The notes under the pieces are model-generated. The model ran no database searches. It was not told the DNA's origin and was given only the letters and a program-made list of their open reading frames with translations. Both the position numbers and the translations under genes were made by a program. DNA of 21,110 nt from Hofstenia miamia (lineage: Eukaryota > Xenacoelomorpha > Acoela): positions 2,481,488-2,502,597 of the forward strand of contig SCFE01000021.1 in assembly GCA_004352715.1 (NCBI GenBank), read 5' to 3'. Below are positions 1-9,545 of this stretch, piece by piece (position 1 is the first letter of the stretch; each line of letters starts with the position of its first letter).

Positions 1-452
1 CATGCCGATATTTCGGAAGGTCCGCTTGATTTATTGGCCTTTAGCTTAGCTATAGCTTTAAGAACTTCATATCGGGTCACAAATCTGAATGAAAAAGAAT
101 TTTGGGGAACTTTGTATCTAGATTTTTCAGGTATAAATGGCAGCGAAGGTCCAAGATATTTGCCTAGGTTAATGAATTGATCATTGAATTCATTAGCAAT
201 ATCTTTGGGTTTGGTTAATATTGCTCCATTAGTATTTTCAATAAGATGCAATTGTTGAACACGACCTTTATTCCTATTCAATGTGTTGTTGATAAAGTCT
301 CATTTTCGTTTAGGGTCATATATTCTACTAAAGAGTGATTTCATGTAGCGGTTTTGTGCTGCTCTTAGTTCAATATTTGATGTATTCCTTGCAATCTTAT
401 ATAGCCTGTAGTTGTCAACAGTTTTATTTTGTAAGTAGGTTCTTAGAATTAA
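1..452 (-). pseudogene. Decayed LINE fragment: linker and start of reverse transcriptase
   Basis: On the minus strand the frame running down to position 1 reads like the region between the endonuclease and the reverse transcriptase of a non-LTR retrotransposon. It shows DNYRLYKIARN near the upstream end, then ELRAAQNRYMKSLFSRIY, then EFNDQFINLGKYLG, and ends at position 1 in LKANKSSGPSEIS, which matches the K-S-x-G-P/A-D-x-I motif at the start of LINE reverse transcriptases. An in-frame TGA near 300 stands where a Trp is expected, so this copy is dead. Upstream of about 452 the similarity fades. The element continues past the left edge of the window. The clade (CR1, Jockey or similar) cannot be decided from this part. 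Confidence 0.8.
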
Positions 453-1324
453 GTTGCTTAACAGTCAAATGGTTGCTCACAATAAATCTCAAAAGGTTCA
501 TTTGGCAGTAAATCTTGGAAAGTTAGTTTACTTCGCAAAACAAGTATGTCGGCATGAGAAGAGACCATTTTCTGAGATTTCATTCCAGGTACTTGGATGG
601 TATTTTTGATACGACTTTATAAAATTAAAGAAAAGCTACCAGGAATAGAAGAGTGCGAAGTTTCATTAAATATACTACGACGTCATAGTACTTTGATTTT
701 AAGGAATTTGGACTATTTCAAGGAGTTAGAAAAGGTTCTATAATTGATAGACTTAATTCAATTTTCAAATCATCGACAGTAAACAGGCAGAATAAAACAT
801 TTTTAATGAAAAATGCTGTATGGAAGACGATAATTGAATTCATGTTAAAATTACAAGTTAGATCATCTGAGGAAGAACTTGGAATTTGATTTCGGCTCAC
901 AATCTAAATATTCATAAGGAGAAATGTGCTTTGCAATCTAACTAAGTGGTTTCATCCTATTTTCTTCATATAAATGTATATCATTGCTCTTTGCAGAGCG
1001 TACAGCAATATATTGTAAATATTTATATTAACTTTAATCAGGTTTAAGTTTTCATAGATGTTATTTAGCATCGATCAAAATGATCAAAATCTTCAAGTTT
1101 TCATAAACCAAATCAAAGTGAAAGAACACAAAATCCTTTATTTTCCATTTTTTGTGTTGTTTTCAGCCTATGAAGTCCAAATACAATTTGTGCACTACCC
1201 CACGAGATATTCCTTGGAGATTTTTTTGAGGTCTCACAGACCCTCTCCACACAAATCATATGTATGTACAATACGTCCATGCTACCTATCTTACCTTAAG
1301 GGTTTTTAGAAAATGTATGCAATT
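453..1324. other. Unrecognised AT-rich stretch
   Basis: I see no recognisable gene here. Two short open frames (718-900 minus, 1058-1309 plus) have no family motif, biased composition and no plausible splice context, and look like chance. The part next to the LINE (453-720) may be flanking or very decayed element sequence. Confidence 0.5.
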
Positions 1325-1340
1325 TCATATATATATATAA

Positions 1341-1374
<34 letters not shown>
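1325..1374. repeat. (AT)n / (TATG)n compound microsatellite
   Basis: A run of alternating AT passes into about six tandem copies of the tetranucleotide TATG/GTAT. This is a simple repeat seen directly in the sequence, followed a few bases later by a hairpin. Confidence 0.95.
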
Positions 1375-1375
<1 letters not shown>

Positions 1376-1382
1376 CGTTTTA

Positions 1383-1422
1383 ATTCCTGTACATTACAAC
1401 ACGTTGTAATGTAAAAAGGAAT
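1383..1422. repeat. Short inverted repeat (hairpin)
   Basis: ACATTACAAC at 1391-1400 is followed, two bases later, by its exact reverse complement GTTGTAATGT at 1403-1412. The outer arms ATTCC and GGAAT extend the symmetry with a few unpaired bases. The 10-bp perfect stem beside a microsatellite suggests the end of a small decayed element, but no second terminus was found. Confidence 0.7.
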
Positions 1423-1543
1423 AGACAGTATTTTTATAGGAACCGCGGGCAAATTCCAGTTAATATATAATTGCTAGCACTATATATGAAAGATTTTTTG
1501 AAAATTACTGCATTGTACTTGGGCATAATTAATTTCCTTCGAG

Positions 1544-1590
1544 NNNNNNNNNNNNNNNNNNNNNNNNNNNNNNNNNNNNNNNNNNNNNNN
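1544..1590. other. Assembly gap (47 N)
   Basis: A run of N. The flanking sequence is AT-rich and shows no gene that the gap interrupts. Confidence 0.99.
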
Positions 1591-1864
1591 TTACTTACCT
1601 ATTTGTTGCGGTCATTATTCTTTTCAGCTTAAAAACAATGAGTTAATAGTAATTAAATTTATCAATTTTGAATTATTCTTGGTCATTTGCTACCCGACTA
1701 ATTTTATAATTCTGTTCTACCAGCCCGACCCAACCCCATACCGCTACCTTAAATACTATACTGCATAGATGTATATTTTTTCTTTCTTCTGAGTCAGTAA
1801 GTGGTGCAATTTAACCAAGAATAATCAATAATCGATGTCTAATAAAATAAATGTTTGAAAATTT

Positions 1865-2119
1865 ATCTTTTTATGAAATCAAAATTAGAATCTACGTAAT
1901 TGTTTGTACTTTGGTAACTATTTCTGGCAAACTATTGGAAGATAATTGTCTACTTAAGATAAAAGTGTTTACAGACCAAAGTCTTTTTGTATTTTAGTTG
2001 CCGATCAATCAAATAAATATTAGTTAATTCTCAGAAATTGCAAGCATTTACGCAAATCAAGATAAAAGCGTTATATATATAGAAAGAATTTCACTCATTT
2101 TAACACTTGTCTTTCAAAG
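1865..2119 (+). promoter_or_regulatory. Promoter region of EF-hand gene A, conserved with gene B
   Basis: This stretch aligns by eye with the sequence upstream of EF-hand gene B (14839-15071). The best blocks are AAGATAAA at 1956-1963, followed by CAGACCAAAGT at 1972-1982 and a TTTTTGTA run, and then AAATCAAGATAAA at 2054-2066. A third AGATAA lies at 1940-1945. A TATA-like TTATATATAT lies at 2071-2080, 40-49 bases before the ATG, so the 5' untranslated leader would be very short. AGATAA fits the WGATAR consensus of GATA factors; that assignment is inference. The conservation itself is seen in the sequence. Confidence 0.6.
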
Positions 2120-4105
2120 ATGTATGAAGATGAAGATATTGTTAACAGAATCGCGAGTGAATCAACCTTTAGCAAGCAGGACATCAGATCAATGTTGGAG
2201 AAATGTAAAGAAGACTACCCATCAGGTACTCTTACCAAAGACGATTTCGCATCTCTCTTTTCGGAATCTTTTCATCAAAAAAACGCTGCGGCTTTTAGTG
2301 AACTGTTGTACAATGTGTTCGATAAAGATAATGATGGATCAGTGGATTTTGTAGAACTTCTCTGTGGGTTAGCCCTATTTAGTGAGGGAGCAACTTATGA
2401 AGAATTACTTAATTTAGCTTTTGAGGTGTGTTCTTCACGTCATATAAAAATAATTTTCAGTGAAGCATTGGAATTGTAGCGTCAAGAAATTTATCTTTAT
2501 CAACAATTTGTTGACATTATGCATACTTTTTATATTTTTTCTGAAGAGATTTTTCTATTTGACAATGAGGAGAATGATAAATTATATGCTCATGAAGTAA
2601 AGCTTATATAGGGTATCTACCAAAAAGGTTAACTTTTGAAGTACGTTATTTCTAATAACTAATTCCAAAAAATGAAGTTCTAAAAATTTTTTATCCGAAT
2701 TCCACAGTCGAAACTGCTTACATCAGGCCCCGCATATAAGCCTAGCGCGCATTCTGGACATAGAATATACAATGTAAAACATTTTTTAGCACGAAATATT
2801 TAATAAATTGTATTTGTGTTGAAGACCCCAATAAATTAAACCTGTCGAATTTTTTAAGCAAAAACACAGTTTTATCCTACGTCTCTATCAGAACCTCACT
2901 ACAAATGGCTTGCAATTTTGGAATTTCAGCAACAATGATATTTGAATGTAGCATAAATCGTATTATCTTACAAATTTTCAGATAGGTAGGTCATGTTGTA
3001 ATGGGATTTCAAAATCTATGTGTAATATCAATTATCCTGAGAAATTTATTTTGACGTGTTCATTGCACAAAATAATAATTGATAAAATGTATTTATGAAC
3101 TCTCAAGTAGGCTTATAGGACTTAGAGTAATATTTTAATAACAATTTTTCATGATATTTGAATTAAGAATAATCCTAATAAATAAATAAACATATATATA
3201 TATATATTTATATATATTTACATGATTTTCTCTGTATAAATACATTTCAATCAAACGATTACATATTCGCACTAGCAGATAAAGTCTACATGAATTGATA
3301 TTCATTGTAGTTTACGTATTTTAATAAATCTGTACAAAATTCTTATAATGTATAATAAATTCGTTCACAATGTACAGGTATTACTTGAATCATTCAACTG
3401 CTTTCAGTTTCAGCTCTTTTGTGAAATAGAAGAACGAAAATATTAAATTCTAAGAACAACATTAAAAGAATGTTTTACAACTGGCCATATGATATGATAT
3501 ATGTGCATTGGTCAGGATAGGATTTTGATTTCAAGAATTTGATTTTGCATAATAAAAGTATTAATAGATAATGAAATTTTGCACATGATTATTTAGTAGC
3601 ACACGAGACTAAGAGTAACAAATATTTTTAATATTTATATCATTAAAGACATTAAACTAGCGTTTGGGCCAATTTTTTTCAGGGGTAGGAGACTGATTCC
3701 ATGAGAAATCAATTCTGTAACAATATTGACACCAAAATGTAGGTGACGATTTTGGAATTTGATATATAACTTAAAAAAATTCAATGGATGCAATTGAGAG
3801 TTATATTTGAAAGACAATCAGTAGAAACTTACATATTTATTTATTGAAATTTATTTTAGATATGTGATCTTAATAAAGATGGAACTGTTGATTTGAAAGA
3901 GCTTGTCAATTTCATTGCCTCAGTGTATGCACTTCACCCAAGTAAACGAAAACAGTCCAAACAGTTGGCCCAAGAAGACGCAAGGAGGCTTTATGCTAAA
4001 ATGTCAAGGAATCGGAAAGTAAGAGTTAAGCAGCCTGAATTCACAAGAATTATTTCAAAAGATCCTTTTGGTAGATACATTGTTAAATTGCTAAGTGGTG
4101 AATAA
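2120..4105 (+). CDS. EF-hand calcium-binding protein A (neuronal-calcium-sensor / calaxin-like), two exons
   Basis: Two exons, 2120-2425 and 3860-4105, joined by a GT-AG intron in phase 0 (GAG|GTGTGT, TTTTAG|ATA), encode 183 residues. Length and layout fit the recoverin/NCS or calaxin-type four-EF-hand proteins. EF1 (about 29-42) is degenerate with the YPSG turn typical of NCS proteins. EF2 (68-79, DKDNDGSVDFVE) and EF3 (105-116, DLNKDGTVDLKE) carry every canonical Ca2+ ligand. EF4 (about 151-162, SRNRKVRVKQPE) has lost the Asp ligands and keeps only the final Glu. The protein starts MYEDED, so there is no Gly2 for N-myristoylation, and no signal peptide or membrane segment is seen; it is probably a soluble cytosolic Ca2+ sensor. 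The start is supported by the same MYEDED start in the paralogue and the TATA-like box just upstream. Its binding partner is unknown. The gene is about 87% identical in protein to the copy at 15072-16462. Confidence 0.88.
2426..3859 (+). other. Intron of EF-hand gene A
   Basis: The intron is 1434 bases, with donor GTGTGT and acceptor TTTTAG. It holds a TATATATTTA-type simple repeat at about 3191-3220 and no recognisable gene. A minus-strand open frame at 3635-3817 shows no family features. It is clearly longer than the 839-base intron of gene B, and I see no alignable sequence between them beyond the splice sites. Confidence 0.8.
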
Positions 4106-4158
4106 TTTTTTATGTAAACTGTCAGTTTCATGTATATCAATATTTTGTTGAATTTGGA

Positions 4159-4164
4159 AATAAA
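4159..4164 (+). terminator. Poly(A) signal AATAAA of EF-hand gene A
   Basis: AATAAA lies 54 bases after the TAA stop. The preceding AATATTTTGTTGAA is shared with the 3' untranslated region of gene B, which supports a real, inherited 3' end. Confidence 0.7.
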
Positions 4165-4179
4165 GGATATATTTTTGTA

Positions 4180-4764
4180 AAAATTATTTATTTACCTAAA
4201 TTCCATTACAATGTTCAAATTTGCATCGCAGTTAGCAAAGTAATGGAATTTGTACACGATTTGATGACCAATATTTCAAAAACTTCTGAATAAATTCCTA
4301 CAAAAAATTGTGAATATACTAAGTTTTTCATGCTGAATACAATTTTTGTGTTATATTTTACATACCATGCATATTTACTAACATAGTTTTAAGTTGCCCC
4401 TTTACAGGGTCATAAGATGAAAATTAAATTGCATATATAAAAATTGCATATAAAAAACATCAACGCTATAGTGTTCATCACTGTAAAAAGAATTTGTTCA
4501 GTTTGGTGTCCGAAAACTTTTGATCGCTATTTACTAAAACTTTTCAACATTATATTCTAGCACATTCATCAAAAAATGTCCCATCTTGCGATTCACAAAT
4601 TTAATATACGTTTGGGGAATTTTTTGTAACTGTGGAAAAACGGATTGTTCCTTTAAATGAACCCCAATGTAAATTTTTCATTTCATAGCGCTTAGGGGAA
4701 ATCCTCAAAATTTGCAGGTCAGAAATGCTTTAAAGGTTTATCAAAAACTAATATAAATATCTAA
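4180..4764. other. Intergenic, nothing recognised
   Basis: AT-rich DNA without coding signals, tRNA-like patterns or clear repeats. Confidence 0.5.
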
Positions 4765-4770
4765 AGTAGA

Positions 4771-5168
4771 GGGTCATTCCACGTAAATTTCCTGTAGCGT
4801 AACATATTTTTTGCTTATAAAAACCATAACTACATGTAATTGAAACATCTTTCAATCCAACCGGCAAGAACTGAGCGCACATGTACATTTATAATCAAAC
4901 GAATAACAAATAATCCGTTTTACTTAAAGGATGCTCATGTATATATTATAAAACTACCACATATATAGGTCATTCAACGTAAATGTCATGTAGCGTAACC
5001 CATTTTTTGCTTATAAGAACCATAACTATGTGCCATTTAGTCCATTAGACTAAGCGCGTCCTAAACTTTGATATCAGAAGTATCTTTGACACTATATGTC
5101 TAAATTGTAATTTATTTTTTAAACACAGAAATGTGTTGTGCTACAGGATATCCTATATGCAATGACCC
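4771..5168. mobile_element. MITE-like DNA element with GGGTCATT ends and 6-bp target duplication
   Basis: The left end starts GGGTCATTCCACG and the right end closes AATGACCC. The reverse complement of the right end keeps both the GGGTCATT tip and an inner TCCTGTAGC, giving an imperfect terminal inverted repeat of about 32 bp with one indel. AGTAGA flanks both sides (4765-4770 and 5169-5174), a clean 6-bp target-site duplication. The first 67 bases of the left end recur in direct orientation at about 4968-5032, so the left end is duplicated inside the element. There is no open reading frame, so this is a non-autonomous element. Elements with GGGTCATT-type ends are, as far as I recall, widespread in animals, but I cannot assign the superfamily. 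Confidence 0.8.
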
Positions 5169-5174
5169 AGTAGA

Positions 5175-6218
5175 GCATAAAGGGATATATTTTACATAAG
5201 TGTTTTAGTGTAATACTTACGCGGCTGTTTCTTAGAAATGCATTAATTTCTTAAAAAAGTCATTCAATTTCTGCAATAAGAAAGTGAGGAAATTTCGATT
5301 TATTCACATTTATTAGTTATAAACACAATCAATGCCATTGATTTTTTAAAAATCGGATCGATTGATGCAAACATGCTTGCAACTAAACAAGCTGATATCG
5401 CTTTCCTCAATTTTATATTTATGAATACAAAGAAAAGAGTAGAAAATATTTTGCTAACAGCTGTGTTAAAGCAAGATTAAACACTGACATTTGGAACAAG
5501 TAAAATTCGTGTTTTTAGGTAAGATTCAATCTCTAATAATTAAATGATGAAAATTATTAACAGAGAGAGCTTAGTATCTAACCACATTGCAAAACATCTG
5601 AAACTTCAGGTCCTCTCCCAGGGATCTAAGTGATAACTTAAAAAAGACTGTTATTAATATAAAAAATTAATGTAAAATTGGGAAATTATTATGCCAACAA
5701 GTCGGGGATTCTAAGTTAAATAAACAAAGATCTGTAGCAATTAATAATAATAGCATTTTTTTCCTGCTGAACTCTTATCTATGCTGCAGATTTGCATCAT
5801 TATAGGAAGAAGTAGTAGTTCAGTGCCTATTTCTGCAATACGCAGACTTAAAATATTACATCTTAACCCTATTGTGAAACCGTTTTTTGACATTGTTCTT
5901 GCAAACAGCATGTCGTTTTCCTGTCATCAGTAGGATTCTGAGGGTTAACATAAAAGAGTTTAAAAGTTACTGAATAATTTGTGGAGCAATATTTCTCAAC
6001 AATATCTTAAGATTTTTAAGAAATATAAGCAGTTATCGGAACTTTATTAGCAAATTTTGCTTTTAATATAATGACGAACATGTCATATATATGGAAAGTA
6101 TACGAACGGAAAAGGAGACAATTGAAAAAAGTCTCATTTAGTACATTTTAAGTCATTGTTGCACTTGACAATCTCAATTATAAAGCAAACTTGAAAATGC
6201 GTGTCGTAAATACAGTAA
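5175..6218. other. Intergenic, nothing recognised
   Basis: About 1 kb of AT-rich DNA. I see no exon with splice context, no RNA gene and no inverted-repeat termini. Confidence 0.5.
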
Positions 6219-6479
6219 ATGACAAAAAAGAGTGCACATAAGAACTCCCAAACGCTGGTTATTGAAAAACTGCATGCATCAAAACTTAGAATTCAAATTC
6301 TTGACCTAACGCACTCGACACTTTCGCGTGGAACCAGAGTTGGAACCAGCCGTATATTTTCAAGCAAGGCCGGCAGTCGGTTAGCTATTTTCTTAGCAGG
6401 CCACTTTCAGCAAGTTGCGGCCCTCTGTAAGAATACCCAATTATATTTGGTATATGAGGGTATAATGGTACATTTCTAG
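6219..6479 (+). other. Less AT-rich patch with an 86-codon open frame, unassigned
   Basis: An open frame with ATG at 6219 and stop at 6477-6479 covers a patch (about 6310-6440) that is clearly richer in G and C than its surroundings. The translation has no motif I recognise, and there is no upstream promoter-like conservation or poly(A) signal. It could be a decayed repeat or an exon of an unseen gene. I do not claim a protein. Confidence 0.2.
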
Positions 6480-6861
6480 GTGATTTTCGTGTTACTAGAT
6501 TATTATTTTGAAAAAATTTCTTTTCATAGAATTTTCTATTCAGTGCTCTAAGATAACTTAAATAGTGATTATTACCAATATTTAGTAAATTCATCAGTAA
6601 ATTCAAAGACAACAACTTTTATTGAACTTAATTGGCATTTTTTTTGCTTTTCATTCTTGTGGATTTTTCCGGTCAATAGCTTTCAATATTCTTTGATGCT
6701 AAGGTGGGTTGGCTCGGGTTGGAATTATTGAAAATAGTGCGAAATATGTTCGACTCAATTTCAAACTTAACTAAATAAAGAGCGAAATGAAAATTTCGGT
6801 AAACCTTTCTGTTGCCCTTGATGAAATAGAATTTTAGTTGACAATCAATATAAATAAGTCA
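6480..6861. other. Intergenic, nothing recognised
   Basis: AT-rich sequence with no coding or structural signal. Confidence 0.5.
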
Positions 6862-6873
6862 TGATTTGATTCA

Positions 6874-7243
6874 GACTTGTCAACGAGCCGTAATTTTTCA
6901 ACTCGGCTAGGCTCGTTTAAATTTTGAGTAAGTTCGGCTCGGCTCGACTCGGCTCGGCTCGCCACATAAAATCTTTCAATGAGGCTAGTTTCAGCTCTAT
7001 ATTTTTTTTAAAAATATTGTGCTCTCACAATTTTTTCCATTGCTCTTCTTATTATTTAATAAACATTTCTAAAATAAGATTAAAAGTAAAGTATATTGAA
7101 TGAAAAAATAAGAAAAATCTGCAACACTATAAATTTGCTTTGCTACAAAACGTCTCGTTTTGGGCTCGTTGTATATACAATACTCTGATCAAGCTCGGCT
7201 CGGCTCGGTTCGGCTCTTTAGAAGCTCGACTCGTTGACAAGTC
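6874..7243. mobile_element. MITE with GACTTGTCAACGAG inverted ends and CTCGG repeats
   Basis: The left end GACTTGTCAACGAGCCG (6874-6890) and the reverse complement of the right end (7227-7243) match at 16 of 17 positions. TGATTTGATTCA stands directly before (6862-6873) and directly after (7244-7255) the element, so insertion duplicated the target. The exact size is ambiguous because bases at the junction can be assigned either way (8 to 12 bp). Just inside each end is a run of GGCTC/CTCGG pentamers (about 6932-6961 and 7192-7216), in sharp contrast to the AT-rich core. There is no coding capacity. Subterminal pentamer runs of this kind fit hAT-type non-autonomous elements, but that class call is inference. 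Confidence 0.85.
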
Positions 7244-7255
7244 TGATTTGATTCA

Positions 7256-8095
7256 AGCATAGTTTACAAAATAATTGTAGTGCAGTGCACAGAATGATCA
7301 TTATTGTTACAATATGTTCTTATAATATATTTTGTTATTATTTGCTAATAATATACAATAAGTTGAATTCATTTATGCTAAGCTTTGTTAAATATTAGAA
7401 TACGTCCAATAAATTATTTTTTAAGGCAAAATATATATATCTTAACCAAGAAAGCCGGCATTGAAGTAGCACTTCCTTCCGGAACTAGTTTCAAATAGGG
7501 TGTAACTTCTTACAACTCTGATCTTAAAAGTATCAGGATTAAACCTTGAAAATGTAAACGATATGAATAACAACGAAGTATGAATGCATTTGACTATTTA
7601 GAAGTTCTTAAATTACATTTAAATTGCAAAATATATCAACACAAAGTTACTTCGTGTTGAATTGGAACTGGCAAATAATATATTACGTTTTGTTTGCTCA
7701 TGCGCCATGTCATTTTGAGTCTGACAGATAGCGACGTCTTTTCGACGGCTGTAAATGTTAAATTGAAGAATACCAACAGACACTTGTATGCAGTTAGTGT
7801 TAACATGATTAAAGAAATATATTATAATAGCATGCAAGTAAAACAATTTCGGTTACAGAGCGCTTTATTGAATTCAAATTGTAAATAATGGCAATTAGTT
7901 CATCTGCCAATTTGTACAATGTTTTATAAATTCAAAATAAATATAAAATGAAAAGATTGCACAACACTAGAAAAGCTTTTTTTCACTTCACCTTCTAATT
8001 TCAAAAGTCCTAGACTGAACTGTTGAGTATTTCTCCTGATAAGCCTCTGATTATGATATAATGACAATTGATTGCTCACTAGATAACATTTAAGC
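7256..8095. other. Intergenic, nothing recognised
   Basis: Overlapping short open frames on both strands (7619-7846 minus, 7694-7888 plus) have no family features and look like chance. No repeats with defined ends are seen. Confidence 0.5.
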
Positions 8096-8103
8096 ATAGG
8101 AAT

Positions 8104-8445
8104 TAGTCATATGTGGGTACCAGATTTTACCTGCCCATACCCATAAGTAGTATCGAGTACGGCAGTGTACGGGTACTCATTTCTTTCCAAATTATCAGTA
8201 TCTTAAATATGATTTTTTCCCAAGCACAGTTTATAAAAATAATGTCGAAAAAATTAAAGCATAATGAATTTGAATTTCTTTCGAAATGTTGTTGAAAATT
8301 TTGAAATTGATTAATAGCAACAAATAATACTTTATTCTCGAGTACAGGCAAGTCGAATAAGAGGTTTCGGGTACGGGTGGATACGAGTGGTAAAGCATTT
8401 TTCGGGAGGGTGTTGCATTAAAAAAGCTCTACCCACACATCACTA
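8104..8445. mobile_element. hAT-like MITE with perfect 8-bp target duplication
   Basis: The element begins TAGTCATATGTGGGTA and ends with the inverted match of TAGTGATGTGTGGGTA (14 of 16 positions). ATAGGAAT flanks both sides exactly (8096-8103 and 8446-8453). An 8-bp duplication with TAGTGATG-type tips is the hallmark of the hAT superfamily. GGGTAC/GGGTA motifs recur near both ends (for example 8114-8120, 8174-8179 and 8368-8377), as expected for subterminal transposase-binding repeats. Open frames inside are short and unrecognisable, so it would depend on transposase supplied elsewhere. Confidence 0.87.
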
Positions 8446-8453
8446 ATAGGAAT

Positions 8454-9545
8454 ACAGAGTCTATACTGATTCAAATTTTATCATGTCTAATCATAAAGCA
8501 TTCTTTCAATTAAATCTTAATCTAACAATTTGGGGTAAATATAGATTCAATTATTTTTTATTAAAATCAAATGATAGATTCTATTAGTATCTTGAATATG
8601 AAAAATAATGATAATATGGGATATTTGATTAAAATACAAGATTAAAACATTATTCCTTGCTTACTACAAGCTTAAAGCCCCTATTCGTTATAATCTAAGA
8701 AACCTTAGATATTACTTCAAGCATAAATTTCTTTTCTTGGGCCATACTTTTTCAAGAGCCATTTGAAATGTTCACTTTTATATGTTGAGTTAATATTTCC
8801 TCTTAAAAAACTTAAAGCATATTTGAAATTACATTCTTTTATTCAGTGAAGTTCAAATCAATAAAATGCTTGCACGGCGTTTAAGTAGTTATCTCAAGTT
8901 TGTAAATGGTCGTTAAATATAGCGTGGAGTACTATCAATTATTTGAATAATGGTACATAAGAGTACAATTGCTGTATCTCCTTCACTGTTATAAGCCTTT
9001 TCTTCAATTTTTTTTACAGAAAGCTGTTGTTGAAATCTGCAGAGCACTGTTGCCTTAAGTACAAGTAATTGACCTTAAGCAATCTTAAATTCACTGAATG
9101 TAGGATTTCTTAAAGCCATCAACCAAGCACAAGCCTGGTTGTGAATTGAATTCTTACCAAAGGCTTCTTTTCTATCTCTAGGAACCCGGACATGCATATA
9201 TTTCGTGGTTAAGATCACCCAGCTGTATTGGCTATAATTCTCCCAATGAATGTATTAACAAGGCAGATTGTGTCATCACTCACTTCATACATCTTGATCC
9301 CAAGTCAAAAGTAGTCTATGCAATATTTCAAGCGCAAATTGTATGCATTAAACTTAGTTCTATAATTCTCCATTACAAAGCCCATTGCGCTTTATTGTTT
9401 TCCACTATTCTCTTCATAAGCAGTGTGTATTGACCGTAAGATAAAGTGAAACGTGTCTTATACTATTTTATATAATTTTTTTTGTAAACCATATATATAA
9501 TTGAGTAAAGATTGTTTACAAAACCAATTATTGATAAACAATGAT
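8454..9545. other. Intergenic, nothing recognised
   Basis: About 1.1 kb of AT-rich DNA without a recognisable exon, RNA gene or repeat terminus. Confidence 0.5.

Noticed and set aside
1058-1309. 83-codon plus-strand open frame
   Set aside because: No family motif, no splice or promoter context; consistent with a chance frame.
2124-2354. Second plus-strand frame overlapping EF-hand exon 1
   Set aside because: A shadow of the EF-hand reading frame with no family features of its own.
7619-7888. Overlapping open frames on both strands
   Set aside because: Mutually overlapping, with AT-driven composition and no recognisable protein.
8113-8351. Open frames on both strands inside the hAT-like MITE
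   Set aside because: They begin in terminal repeat sequence and encode nothing like a transposase.
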